Shown piece by piece: positions 36,770 through 45,904 of a stretch of DNA of 64,000 nt (the first letter of the stretch is position 1; the number at the start of each line of letters is the position of its first letter). Location: contig CAWJKP010000007.1 in assembly GCA_963843465.1 (NCBI GenBank), positions 248,001 through 312,000 of the forward strand, in the 5' to 3' direction. The stretch is from CAWJKP01 sp963843465 (GTDB lineage: Bacteria > Planctomycetota > Planctomycetia > Pirellulales > Thermoguttaceae). The position numbers were made by a program, and so were the translations under genes. The notes below the pieces were generated by a model. The model was given only the letters and a program-made list of their open reading frames with translations. It searched no databases and had not been told where the DNA came from.

Positions 36770-37192
36770 TCAAAAGGGTGGCTGACCTACACCCTTCCTG
36801 GCAGCCGGACCGTACTTCCAGATCCGCACGTCGCGTTCGGTCAGCAGGGCCTCCAACACGTCGGCGAACATCTCGTGGCCGTAGTGGTTCAGATGCACGA
36901 AGTCGCTGTGCAGGTCGCCCACGAACTGGATACCCCGGCAGGAGAGGGCGGCGTACATGTCGGCCAGGGCGCAGTTCTTCTCCTTGGCGTCCCAGGTGCG
37001 GAGCATGCAGCCGACCTTCTGGTAGCCGTAGGCGTCCCGGAGCCGCTGGCCCAGGACCCACCAGTATGCGTAGGGATAGGTGTCCGAGGCTGGCTTGGTA
37101 TAGTCGTCGCGGACGTACCAGAGTTGGGCGCAGGTGACAATGGAATCGCCCGCCACCACGATCTTGACCGGCCGCTTGGACTTTGAGTTCAT
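36770..37192 (-). pseudogene. SGNH hydrolase with a likely internal deletion
   Basis: The 140-residue frame starts VKIVVAGDSIV (block I Ser) and contains DLHSDFVHLNHYGHEMFADV (block V, Asp and His of the triad). The GxND block III and the Gly block II are missing, and the length is well under the usual 200-250 residues. The joint is probably before the KNCALADMYAAL segment. Because the frame survives, a shortened but translated product is possible. Confidence 0.6.
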
Positions 37193-37266
37193 GGGCTATC
37201 GTCGGTCCTCCTAGCAAAGCGAAAGTAACCACAGGGCGCAGCACGGCGCTGCCCAGGAGGACACCC

Positions 37267-37536
37267 TTAATTGTCGCCAGTGTTTTCCTGTTCGCATTGG
37301 CGAACTGGTCCATTTCGGTGCAAAGAAACTGATGGTAGCCGTCGCTCACCAGCGGTATCCGATTGCCACGGCCGCGTCTTGAAGCCGGGGAATACTTGTT
37401 GCGGGTCATTGTTCTTGAGAAAATAAGGGGGGACGATGCAGACCGGCTGTTTCGTGCGACAGGCGAGGTGCGACACGCGGCTGAGGCTCGCACCGGCAAG
37501 CTGGTTGAAGATCATGCTCTTGCCGGTATGGCCGAT
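37267..37536 (-). pseudogene. P-loop (GTPase-like) fragment
   Basis: The frame reads GHTGKSMIFNQLAGASLS, a Walker A-like loop and helix, then CRTKQPVCIVPPYFL and DPQQVFPGFKTRPWQSD. No start codon precedes the loop in frame, and the Walker B region is not visible. It looks like a piece of a membrane-associated GTPase, interrupted at both ends. Confidence 0.4.
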
Positions 37537-37550
37537 CCACGAGGAGAACC

Positions 37551-38468
37551 ATGCCGTTAAACTCCGCCTACTCCGCCGCCCTGATCTCCCTTCTGGCCTG
37601 GGGGAACCTGGCATCTGGCCAGGAGCCGCCCAAACTGCCCGGCACGTCGGACCTGCCGCCCGGCGTCCGCTGGCTGCGGGATCTGGAATACGTTCCCGGC
37701 GGCCACGAGCGGCAGAAGCTCGACCTTTATCTGCCCGAGATGGCCAGCGGGCCGCTGCCGGTCATCGTGTGGGTTCACGGCGGCGGCTGGTACGAGGGCA
37801 ACAAGGACTGGCGGCGGGCCGTGCCGCTGGTGCCCAAGGGCTACGCCGTGGCCAACATCAACTACCGCCTGAGCCAGCACGCCGTCTTCCCGGCCCAGCT
37901 CGAAGACTGCAAGGCGGCTGTCCGCTGGCTGCGGGCCAACGCGAAGAAGTACGGCCTCGACCCGGACCACATCGGCGCTTGGGGGACGTCCGCGGGCGGT
38001 CACCTCGTCGCGCTGCTGGGCACGACCGGCGGCGTCAAGGAGTTGGAGGGAACCGGCGGGAACCTCGACCAATCCAGCCGCGTGCAGTGTGTCGTCGATT
38101 GGTTCGGCCCCACGGACCTGGCCACCATGGGCGGACGGTACGACGAGCCGGACTCGTCAGTGGCCCGTCTGATCGGCGGGCCGGTGCAAAAGAACAAGGA
38201 GAAGGCTGCCAAGGCCAGCCCAGTCACCTACGTCACGAAAGACGCCGCGCCCTTCCTCATCATGCACGGCGACCAGGATGACGTGGTGCCGCTGGCGCAG
38301 AGCATGAAGCTGGCCCAGGCTCTCAAGCGGGCTGGGGTCGAGGTGACGTTCCAGGTCTACAAGGGCAGCGGACACGGGGGCCGGGCATTCCACAACCCGG
38401 AAAGCTGGAAGCTGATCGAGGACTTCTTCGCCCGGCACCTGCGCACGGAGAAGCCTGCCCCGCAGTAG
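37551..38468 (+). CDS. Secreted alpha/beta-hydrolase (esterase/lipase, BD-FAE-like)
   Basis: A 305-residue exported esterase. The signal region is SAYSAALISLLAWGNLASG. The oxyanion motif is HGGGW, the nucleophile Ser is in GTSAGG, and the acid and base are in HGDQDDVVPL and GSGHGG. This matches the group of planctomycete esterases (BD-FAE/carboxylesterase type) that act on acetylated or feruloylated polysaccharides. ATG 37551 follows GAGGAGAA. Confidence 0.9.
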   Translation: MPLNSAYSAALISLLAWGNLASGQEPPKLPGTSDLPPGVRWLRDLEYVPGGHERQKLDLYLPEMASGPLPVIVWVHGGGWYEGNKDWRRAVPLVPKGYAVANINYRLSQHAVFPAQLEDCKAAVRWLRANAKKYGLDPDHIGAWGTSAGGHLVALLGTTGGVKELEGTGGNLDQSSRVQCVVDWFGPTDLATMGGRYDEPDSSVARLIGGPVQKNKEKAAKASPVTYVTKDAAPFLIMHGDQDDVVPLAQSMKLAQALKRAGVEVTFQVYKGSGHGGRAFHNPESWKLIEDFFARHLRTEKPAPQ

Positions 38469-38475
38469 CAAGCCG

Positions 38476-38790
38476 TCAGGGCCAGTGCCAACCCGTGTTG
38501 CCCACAGTCAGGGGAAGGACGACGAAGTGGTGCAGCAGATCGCTGAAAATCAGCCCCAACGCGATGCCCAGCAGTGCGCCGCTGAACCGGACGTTACGCC
38601 AGACGAGCCAGACGACCACCAGCAGCGGGATGCTCCAGAACATGTGGTGGATCTGCAACAGCAGCGGGGCCGTCTTGTTGAACTCGGTGGCGCTGACCCC
38701 GCTACGGAATCGCAGGTAGATTGTGATCGCCTCGACCAACACCGTCGAAACGGCGGTCCACAGGATGATCGCTGGTCGGCGACTGCTCAT
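38476..38790 (-). CDS. Small membrane protein, last gene of the LRR operon
   Basis: A 104-residue protein with three hydrophobic segments (IILWTAVSTVLVEAITIYL, MFWSIPLLVVVWLVW, LLGIALGLIFSDLL). Its ATG overlaps the preceding stop in an ATGA arrangement, so it is translationally coupled to the 38-residue frame upstream. HHMFWS and DLLHHF are the only polar residues in the membrane zone. Function unknown. Confidence 0.7.
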   Translation of the reverse strand: MSSRRPAIILWTAVSTVLVEAITIYLRFRSGVSATEFNKTAPLLLQIHHMFWSIPLLVVVWLVWRNVRFSGALLGIALGLIFSDLLHHFVVLPLTVGNTGWHWP

Positions 38791-38903
38791 GGATGGTATT
38801 GCTGCTGTTGGTCCACGAACTGCCAGCCCACGACCGCCAGCAGGCCGAGGATCAGGCGATCCGGCGTGAAGCGATACCAGCGGGGTTTGAGGGCGTCGTC
38901 CAT
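38787..38903 (-). CDS. 38-residue WYxxTPDRL peptide, coupled between two genes
   Basis: ATG 38903 lies one base after the LRR gene stop, and its own TGA overlaps the next ATG. The sequence opens LKPRWYRFTPDRLILGLLAV, the same domain that begins the LRR protein upstream. It may be a short standalone membrane peptide or a remnant kept for coupling. Confidence 0.55.
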   Translation of the reverse strand: MDDALKPRWYRFTPDRLILGLLAVVGWQFVDQQQQYHP

Positions 38904-38904
38904 G

Positions 38905-39747
38905 TCAGTGGTAAATCTCGCAATTCGGCAATGCCTGCTGGAGCATCTTCACGCCCTCGTTCGTGACCTGCGTGCTTTCGAGGAACAACTCCTGGAGTTG
39001 CGTCAGTCCCTTTAGATGCTGCAAGCCAGCATCAGTGACCTGCGTGTAGCCGAGGAGCAACGCACGGAGTTTCGTTAGGCCCTTCAGGTGCTCCAAGCCA
39101 GCATCGGTGACCTGCGTGTGTTCGAGGAACAACGTATGGAGTTCCGTCAGTCCCTTCAGATGCTCCAAACCAGCATCGGTGACCTGCGTGTAGTCGAGGT
39201 CCAACTTCTCAAGTTGCGTCAGTCTTGTCAGATGCTCACAACCGGTATCGGTGAACGGCGAATTAGCAAGATCCACGATAAAAACGATTCCGAAGAAATC
39301 TTCTCCCAACGGGTCCGAAAGCCATACTGGTTCAGTTGGGCCTGAAGGTGAGCTTGGATTCTCGGGTTGCCTGCCCTGAAAGTCGTACTGGACCCACCCC
39401 CTCAACCTCCTGATCTCCCCCACCGCCTCCCTCTGCTTTCTCGCCTCCTCCCGCCTGACCGCCATCCAACTGCACGGAATGGCGACGACCACGGCCAGCA
39501 CCAGAAGCGACCGGATGCTGAACTGGAACCGCCAACGGAAAACGAGGGCAACGGCGAACCAGAGGAGCATCAGAACAAGTGCCACACCCACCGCAGCCAC
39601 GGCGGTCAGGACTGCGTAGCCTTTGTGCCAAACCGGCCAGCCAAGTCGTTCCGAGAGCCAAAGCAGCCCCTCAACCACCAGCAGGACGAGGATCAGCCGA
39701 TCCGGCGTGAGGCAATACCAGCGGGGATGGGGAGTGGGCGTGGTCAT
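38905..39747 (-). CDS. Leucine-rich-repeat membrane protein
   Basis: A 280-residue protein. The N-terminus PRWYCLTPDRLILVLLVVEG and two or three hydrophobic segments (including FSIRSLLVLAVVVAIP) anchor it. The C-terminal half has 24-residue LRRs with consensus VTDAGLEHLKGLTxL, a form frequent in planctomycetes. It ends PNCEIYH. Its start is one base after the upstream LRR stop (TGA C ATG), and the same spacing recurs at its own stop. Confidence 0.8.
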   Translation of the reverse strand: MTTPTPHPRWYCLTPDRLILVLLVVEGLLWLSERLGWPVWHKGYAVLTAVAAVGVALVLMLLWFAVALVFRWRFQFSIRSLLVLAVVVAIPCSWMAVRREEARKQREAVGEIRRLRGWVQYDFQGRQPENPSSPSGPTEPVWLSDPLGEDFFGIVFIVDLANSPFTDTGCEHLTRLTQLEKLDLDYTQVTDAGLEHLKGLTELHTLFLEHTQVTDAGLEHLKGLTKLRALLLGYTQVTDAGLQHLKGLTQLQELFLESTQVTNEGVKMLQQALPNCEIYH

Positions 39748-39748
39748 G

Positions 39749-40366
39749 TCAGTGCGAGATGTCGCAGTTCGGCAAGGGCAATGCCTCCTGGAGTCCTTTA
39801 ACACCCTGGTCGGTGACGTGGGTGTGGTGGAGGCCCAAGAATCGCAGTTGGGGCAACCCTTTGAGATGCTCCAGCCCCGCGTCGTTGATCTCAGTTTCCG
39901 ACAGCTCCAGGTCGTCGAGTTGAGTCAACCCTTTGAGGTGAACGAGCCCAGCGTCGGTGACCTTGGTCTGCGTTAGGTTCAGCGACTTGAGATTGCGCAA
40001 TCCTTTGAGATGCTCAAGCCCAGCGTCGGTCACCTGGGTGTCCATCAAGTTCAGCGTTTGGAGGTTGGGCAACCGTTTGAGATGTTCCAACCCTGCGCCG
40101 GTGGCCAGAGCGTACATTATGTTCAGCGATTGGAGTTTGGGTAATCCTTTCAGGTTTGCCAGCTCAGCGCTGGTGACCCGAGCGTACATCAAGTTCACTT
40201 CAATCACTGGCTCGCCTGGACTGTTCTCGTCAAGGGTCACCGTGCCACCCAGTTTCTTGATTTTGGCAATTACCCTTGCTCGGTCAGCATTCGGGTCCGC
40301 CGCCCAGCAGAGAGTAGGGGCAAGCGACAAGCCCAGCGTCAGCAGCGGGACTGTGATGCGGTTCAT
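39749..40366 (-). CDS. Secreted leucine-rich-repeat protein
   Basis: A 205-residue exported protein. The signal peptide is MNRITVPLLTLGLSLAPTLC, with Cys possibly a lipobox variant. Repeats such as VTDAGLEHLKGL run from about residue 60 to the end, which closes PNCDISH. It most likely binds proteins in the periplasm and works with the membrane-bound LRR protein whose gene it touches. ATG 40366 is chosen on the signal peptide. Confidence 0.8.
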   Translation of the reverse strand: MNRITVPLLTLGLSLAPTLCWAADPNADRARVIAKIKKLGGTVTLDENSPGEPVIEVNLMYARVTSAELANLKGLPKLQSLNIMYALATGAGLEHLKRLPNLQTLNLMDTQVTDAGLEHLKGLRNLKSLNLTQTKVTDAGLVHLKGLTQLDDLELSETEINDAGLEHLKGLPQLRFLGLHHTHVTDQGVKGLQEALPLPNCDISH

Positions 40367-40466
40367 GGGGTTCTCCCAGATTTCTCGCCTCACCCAACGG
40401 TTAGGACAGCGGTCAGCCGCCAGGCTGATCGGGCGTAGCCCGCCTTTGCCGCTCGTCCGGTGTTGG

Positions 40467-41093
40467 CTATTTGGAGCTACTATCTCCCGGCTCAGCACAA
40501 CTGAAAGGACTGCGAGTCCAGTCACTCAATTCCTGCTGCCAGTTGCCCTTGCCATCCTTGGTCACAAAGATGCCAATCATGTCCGCATCATCTCCTGTTC
40601 CGCCAGGAGTTCCATCTCTTCCGAAGCTGGTAAGGGCCACTTTGTCGCTGTGAATCTCGTACCGGATCTCACGCCCCCAAGCATCGGCGATTTCATTATC
40701 GTAACCGGAAAAGATCGGAAGGTCTTTGATCGAGGCCGGAAGTGCGTTGTGCGCGTGAGCGTACTGTAGTATTCGGCGCTTTATTACCCACATTCTGGCA
40801 TCGGTCAATCCGCGCGGCGGCACCTGAATGCCGGGAATGTTGAGGACCATTACAAGCACGCCCACCAAACAAATCCAATGCCGCTTCCAAATTCCGATTG
40901 CGGTAACTACAAGTCCGAGAATAAACCAGGCTTCTGTCCAGCCGATCAGGACTCCGTGCCGGGCGGCGAGGACCGAGCCGAGACCAAGGAACAGCGCGAG
41001 GATCACAGGGAGGCACAGTAGCGTCCGCAGACTGTATTGAAAGCGGCTGCGCGCTGATGCAATCAGATCGTGCTGGGGCTCGGTTACGCTCAT
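40467..41093 (-). CDS. Membrane protein with a pseudopilin-like C-terminal domain
   Basis: A 208-residue protein. The N-terminal half has the FQYSLRTLLCLPVILALFLG motif and further hydrophobic segments. The C-terminal 90 residues read DAWGREIRYEI and FGRDGTPGGTGDDAD. These are the conserved loops of type II secretion GspG-like domains, without the prepilin peptidase site at the N-terminus. It is perhaps a sensor or scaffold using a secreted pseudopilin fold. It heads the LRR operon. Confidence 0.65.
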   Translation of the reverse strand: MSVTEPQHDLIASARSRFQYSLRTLLCLPVILALFLGLGSVLAARHGVLIGWTEAWFILGLVVTAIGIWKRHWICLVGVLVMVLNIPGIQVPPRGLTDARMWVIKRRILQYAHAHNALPASIKDLPIFSGYDNEIADAWGREIRYEIHSDKVALTSFGRDGTPGGTGDDADMIGIFVTKDGKGNWQQELSDWTRSPFSCAEPGDSSSK

Positions 41094-41484
41094 GTTGTCG
41101 TGGTTCTGCTCCGCCAACGGTGTTCTAAACTCTCGCACTGTCTGGCGAGAGGGGCGTCGAATTGGCCCTCGGCTCCCGTAGGTTGTGCGTTTGACCCTTG
41201 ATCGCAGCCTGCATTTTACTCCCACGGCGGGGTGCCAGCAATCAGCGACCGGAGTGATCGCCGAGCAGAATCCCGAGCACGAATACGAAACGCCCCGAGC
41301 CGGGAAACTGCCCGCCTTCTTCGGTCCCCGGCGCGTTAAGACAGGCAAGCCGCCAGGTGCTGTAGGCGGCCCGCTGGCGGCCAGCCGGACGAGACGGCCT
41401 TTGGGTCACCTTGGCCCCGACGACGCCCTGGACGGCTTCTTGCGCTTCTTGGCGGGTTCTTGGGACCGGACGGCGGCCCAGAGG
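41094..41484. other. Upstream region with a leader shared with 46319-46443
   Basis: Bases 41110-41218 resemble 46348-46443 (blocks GGTGTTCTAAACT, CTGTCTGGC, GAGGGG and GGCTCCCGT). No gene is convincing. A basic peptide frame ending near 41400 may be a remnant. Confidence 0.45.
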
Positions 41485-42441
41485 CTATTCGCCGGGCTCC
41501 ATCAGCACCCGGATATGGGCCTCCACGCAGTCGGCAAGCCCTTCGAGGTTGTAGCCGCCCTCCAGCACGGCAACCAGCCGGTCCTGGCAGTGCTCCCTGG
41601 CGACCGCCTTGAGCATACGGGTCAGCTCGCCGAAGCCTCCCGGCGTCACTTTCATCCGGCCCAGCACGTCGTGCTTGTAGGCGTCGAACCCGGCAGAAAC
41701 GAGGAGCAGATCGGGCCGGAACTCCCTGGCCGCAGGGAGCAGCTTGTCGCGAATGGCCAACTTGTACTGGTTGTCGCCCAGCCCGGCCTCCAGCGGCACG
41801 TTGATCGTGAACCCGAGGCCCTTCCCCGCACCACGCGCGGCCATTGCGCCCGTGTGCGGATAGAAGTGATCCTGATGGATGTCGAAGAAGAGAACCGTGG
41901 GATCGTCGTAGAAGATGGCCTGGGTTCCGTTGCCGTGGTGGACGTCCCAGTCCACAATCAGGATTCTTTCGAGCTGGTGCTGCCGTTGGGCGTACCGGGC
42001 CGCGATGGCGACGTGGTTGAACAGGCAGAACCCCATGCCGCGATCCGGCATGGCGTGGTGTCCTCCCGGTCGCGCCGTACAGAACGCATTGCGGACCTGG
42101 CCCGCGACGACCGCATCGACGGCCACGAGCACGCCTCCCGCCGCCAGCCGCGCCACTTCGTACGATCTGCTACAAACCGGCGTATCCATCGAATCGACAA
42201 ACGACGGGGCATTGCGGCATTCCGTCTCGACCCGCTGGATGTATTCGGCGGTGTGAACTGCGGTAAGCCACTTGTCGTCCACGGTCTGCGGTCCAAGCCG
42301 CTCCAATCGCGTCAGGAGCCCCGTCGTCTCCAGACGATGCACGATGGACAACAGCCGCTCCGGTCGATCTGGATGCTCCGGCCCCGTAATGTGCGTTAAG
42401 AACCTGTCGTCGTAGACGAATCCGGTTGGTAGTTCCGGCAT
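41485..42441 (-). CDS. Histone-deacetylase-family amidohydrolase
   Basis: A 318-residue zinc hydrolase of the class II-like HDAC family, which also includes bacterial acetylpolyamine amidohydrolase and AcuC. Catalytic motifs are RPGGHHA (His pair), DWDVHHGNGTQ (zinc ligands), FFDIHQDHFYP and SAGFDAYKHD; the transition-state Tyr would be in GGYNLEGL. The substrate, whether an acetylated protein, polyamine or acetoin-related molecule, cannot be decided. A TAGAAT -10-like box (42521-42526 on the minus strand) lies upstream. Confidence 0.9.
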   Translation of the reverse strand: MPELPTGFVYDDRFLTHITGPEHPDRPERLLSIVHRLETTGLLTRLERLGPQTVDDKWLTAVHTAEYIQRVETECRNAPSFVDSMDTPVCSRSYEVARLAAGGVLVAVDAVVAGQVRNAFCTARPGGHHAMPDRGMGFCLFNHVAIAARYAQRQHQLERILIVDWDVHHGNGTQAIFYDDPTVLFFDIHQDHFYPHTGAMAARGAGKGLGFTINVPLEAGLGDNQYKLAIRDKLLPAAREFRPDLLLVSAGFDAYKHDVLGRMKVTPGGFGELTRMLKAVAREHCQDRLVAVLEGGYNLEGLADCVEAHIRVLMEPGE

Positions 42442-42609
42442 GGTGTTCGGCCTTACTCGCCCAACGGTTCGCCCGCCCGACGCCGCCCCAACCGGAGCGC
42501 TCAGCGTCGAGCCACCAGCGATTCTACTACTCCACGGCCCTCTGCACCACGTCCAAGGCGTGCCCGAAGGGCCTCAGCGGGCGGGCGGCGGTGCCGTGTC
42601 GGCCTTCAA

Positions 42610-45192
42610 TCACTTGCCAGGCTCGTTACCGATCTTCACACTTGAGAGTATGATCGGGCCATCCAGACTCCCCGCAGCCAGGGTCTTTCCGTCTGGACTG
42701 AACGCCACAACTCGAAAGCCCCTGGGATGCCCACGAAGAGCGACAGTGTTCTTGCCGGTAGCCAAGTCCCACAGCCTGACAGTCGTGTCTCCCTCAGTGA
42801 AAGCCGCCCTCGACACCTTACCGCCCGAGGCCGATGCCAAGGTTCTCCCATCCGGGCTATATGCTACGAAATGGATAATGCCAAAACGCTGGCTGAGAGT
42901 AGCAGTGTTCCTGCCGGTGGCCACGTCCCACAGTTTTATCATCGACTCGTCACTCGCGGAAGCCAAGGTCTTGCCGTTCGGGCTGTATGCCACACAAAAG
43001 ACGCCACCGATATATCCTTTGAGAGTAGCGGTATTATTACCCGAGGCCACGTCCCACAACTTAATCGTGTGATCCACACTCGCGGAAGCCAAGGTCTTGC
43101 CGTCCGGGCTGTACGCCACGGTCCAGACACCGTAGGCATGTCCTTTGAGAATGGCAGTCTCCTTGCCCGAAGCTACATCCCACAGCCTGATTGTCTTGTC
43201 AAAACTCCCCGAGGCCAGGGTCTTGCCGTCCGGGCTGTACGCCACAGAAGCGGTTCCTCCAGTATGCCCTTCCAAAGTGGCCGTGTTCTCTCTAGTGGCC
43301 ACGTTCCACAACTTGATTGTCCTATCCTGGCTCCCCGAAGCCAAAGTCTTGCCGTCCGGCCTGAAAGTCACGGAAATCACGCGCTGGACATGCCCATTGA
43401 GAGTAGCGAGCTTCTTGCCGGTGGCCACGTCCCAGAGCCTGATTGTCCGATCATCGCTTCCTGATGCCAGCATCTTGCCGTCCGGGCTGAACGTCACGGA
43501 CAAAACGGTAGCGGTATGCCCTGTGAGCGTGGTGGCGGTGTCTCTTGCGGACAAATCCCGTAGTTTCCTCTCCCAATTCCCCGAATCCGCCCTGGCGACA
43601 CGAAAACCAACGCCAAGGCGCTTAACCCAGGGAAATTCGTCCACGCGGTTGGCCGAGCGCGATTCTTCCGGTCGTTCGATCCAACAGCCGCCGCGTACCA
43701 CCACCCTCCCCTTGGACGATGGACCAGGCGCGTCATCTATTGGACAATCTTCATAATACCGGGGATCGTACACATCATTGCACCATTCCGCCACGTTGCC
43801 GTGCATGTCGTATAGTCCAAAAGCATTAGCTTGGTAAGAACCAACTGCCACCAAATTCGACTTAAAAAATGGCCCAGGGAGTAACCTATTGACGTTTGCC
43901 TGGTTTTCATGGATCGTTTCTCCGAAACTGAACGGCGTGGTTGTTCCAGCCCGGCAGGCGTATTCCCATTCCGCCTCGGTCGGCAGCCGGTAGCCCGGCC
44001 CGCCAAGTACATCCACATTCTTCCAGAGTTCGCCATTCTTGCTGGGAGGCAGCCGATAGTAAGCAGGGAATCCTTCTTCCTCGCCCAGGCGATTACAGAA
44101 CTCGACTGCTTGATACCAGGAGACTTCGTCAACGGGAAATCTCCTCGTATCCACTCTGCTAGTTCCATGTCTGTCAACGCCACTGCGATAGGCATTGCTT
44201 GTATGGTGGCCCATCATCTGCTCATACTCGGTCTCTGTAACTTCGTAGACGCCCAGCCAAAACGGCCTGGTTATTCGGACCGGATGTTGCGGGGTTTCGT
44301 TCTCTCGGTGACCTTTTTCGTCTTCCGGTGCGCCCATCATAAACTCGCCCGGCGGAATTAGGACCATTTTCATGCCGATGGAGTTTGTTATTTCTCTTCG
44401 CGGCTTGGTGTTCGTCGGCGGCGCTGGTTTGCGGCCCATGTTTCGCGCCGTCTGGCCATCAGACGCGCTGGACGCAATTGGCGATTTCCTCTTGAAGAGC
44501 GGACACTTGTAATACCTGCCCGATTCACGGTTCCAACCGTATTCGGGATTGAAGACAAGTTGATCCTTCTCTTGCTTGTACCACTTCATTGCCTTTTCGA
44601 CAAACTCGGTATCGTCATTGCCGCGAATCCCAGACCCCTTGAAGCCGCGACGGATGGCTTTCGCAATCACCTGGCGCACCTGGGGAACGTTGCACTTGGA
44701 GTAGGCTTCACCAAGGATCAGTACGGGGTCTTTGAGATTCGCTCCGTTACGCACCAGATGATCCTCGATGTCGCCAAAATAGTAATGGGATGGGCAACGA
44801 GTGGACAACAGTGTGACAAGACTGTCTCGGTCCCCCGTAATCACGAAGAGATCGAGCATCTCTTCGATCATGCAGTAGTCAAATGCGCTCCAGTCGTTTT
44901 CGTCCACAGGGAGCGTTCCACAGGTTGCTGCCAACGCGCGCATATCCTGGCGAGACAATTGCCTCTTGAGAACGCCGTGAAGCATCTTCGTTCTTTCCTC
45001 ACAATTGTCCTGTGACCATGAACGTTCTGGAAAAGAGTCGTGCAATGCTTGCCACTCCTTCTTGACTTCGAGCATCCTGGGTGACTTCCACGATGTGATG
45101 GGTGGCTTTCGCTGGCATCCTTCCTGCAATATCAACACAGTGCATACCAGAGCCACACGAAAGACGAGAATGCGAGGCACTGTTCCGTTCAC
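42610..45192 (-). CDS. Lipoprotein fusing a formylglycine-enzyme (SUMF1-like) domain to a WD40 propeller
   Basis: An 860-residue exported protein with lipobox LQEGC near residue 26. Residues about 30-265 are helical and unassigned. A SUMF1/FGE-sulfatase domain (270-525) has MKMVLIPPGEFMMGAP, RLPTEAEWEYACRAGT and DMHGNVAEWCNDVY. Seven WD40 repeats follow (555-860; consensus FSPDGKTLASGSxDxTIKLW), enough for a full propeller. The active cysteines of true formylglycine-generating enzymes were not confirmed, so a binding role is possible. FGE-like and WD40 domains are both common in planctomycetes, but this order on a lipoprotein is notable. Confidence 0.9.
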   Translation of the reverse strand: MNGTVPRILVFRVALVCTVLILQEGCQRKPPITSWKSPRMLEVKKEWQALHDSFPERSWSQDNCEERTKMLHGVLKRQLSRQDMRALAATCGTLPVDENDWSAFDYCMIEEMLDLFVITGDRDSLVTLLSTRCPSHYYFGDIEDHLVRNGANLKDPVLILGEAYSKCNVPQVRQVIAKAIRRGFKGSGIRGNDDTEFVEKAMKWYKQEKDQLVFNPEYGWNRESGRYYKCPLFKRKSPIASSASDGQTARNMGRKPAPPTNTKPRREITNSIGMKMVLIPPGEFMMGAPEDEKGHRENETPQHPVRITRPFWLGVYEVTETEYEQMMGHHTSNAYRSGVDRHGTSRVDTRRFPVDEVSWYQAVEFCNRLGEEEGFPAYYRLPPSKNGELWKNVDVLGGPGYRLPTEAEWEYACRAGTTTPFSFGETIHENQANVNRLLPGPFFKSNLVAVGSYQANAFGLYDMHGNVAEWCNDVYDPRYYEDCPIDDAPGPSSKGRVVVRGGCWIERPEESRSANRVDEFPWVKRLGVGFRVARADSGNWERKLRDLSARDTATTLTGHTATVLSVTFSPDGKMLASGSDDRTIRLWDVATGKKLATLNGHVQRVISVTFRPDGKTLASGSQDRTIKLWNVATRENTATLEGHTGGTASVAYSPDGKTLASGSFDKTIRLWDVASGKETAILKGHAYGVWTVAYSPDGKTLASASVDHTIKLWDVASGNNTATLKGYIGGVFCVAYSPNGKTLASASDESMIKLWDVATGRNTATLSQRFGIIHFVAYSPDGRTLASASGGKVSRAAFTEGDTTVRLWDLATGKNTVALRGHPRGFRVVAFSPDGKTLAAGSLDGPIILSSVKIGNEPGK

Positions 45193-45297
45193 TGATCAGA
45201 CCTTTGCCTTCTCGCTAGCTGAGACCACTCAGCTAGCGTCTGGATTGTTCCGCACACTGAAGGGCTTTCCATCTCATTTCTACTGCCTGTAATGGCC

Positions 45298-45822
45298 TCA
45301 AGAAGGAGAACGACGCCTGCGGTAATGCCAGGCCATGACCAGACCGATCACCAGGCTCGTCGGCAGCCACACCCACAACAATTCGCTGCGTACGGCACGG
45401 CTGTGCCTGGGGTCCGGCAACTCCAAGGCAATATCCGAAACCGGGATCGGTCCCCAGTTCCCGTAGCGCCCACCCATCGGCCAGAAGAAGAGAACGCCTT
45501 CGCCACCCCTGGTCAGCGCGTCAAGCAGCCCGTGCGAGGCGATGATCAGAAAGAACAGGACGGCCAGCGACCACCAACTCGCCCGAAAGTAACGGAACAC
45601 CATGCCCGCTACAATCGCACCCAACAACAGGGCGAAGACGAGCGAGTGTGTGATTCCCCGGTGGCCCAGCGGGGCGCTGTAGGCGGCCATGGAGAAGACA
45701 TCAAGGTCTGGGATTATCGGCAAGATTGCCGCCAGGGCCCAATACGCCCAGGGCATGGGCCGGACTGCGTACAAGCGTGCCAGCCCCAACCCGACAACTG
45801 CGTGGGTATAATCCGTACACAT
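45298..45822 (-). CDS. Membrane-bound metal-dependent hydrolase, YdjM/DUF457 family
   Basis: A 174-residue, four- to five-helix membrane protein. DYTHAVVGLGLARL, PIIPDLDVFSM and HRGITHSLVFALLLG carry the conserved His and Asp residues of this family. Orthologues are induced in DNA damage or affect membranes, with the reaction unresolved. ATG 45822 starts at MCTDYTHA; in-frame residues further upstream lack support. Confidence 0.85.
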   Translation of the reverse strand: MCTDYTHAVVGLGLARLYAVRPMPWAYWALAAILPIIPDLDVFSMAAYSAPLGHRGITHSLVFALLLGAIVAGMVFRYFRASWWSLAVLFFLIIASHGLLDALTRGGEGVLFFWPMGGRYGNWGPIPVSDIALELPDPRHSRAVRSELLWVWLPTSLVIGLVMAWHYRRRRSPS

Positions 45823-45904
45823 CTGATTGTCACCGATTCCTGCCCGCTTCCGCGCTTCCCGACAGCGAAGCTGGCCGCGAAGCGGCAGTGCGGAAAGTCT
45901 GCTG

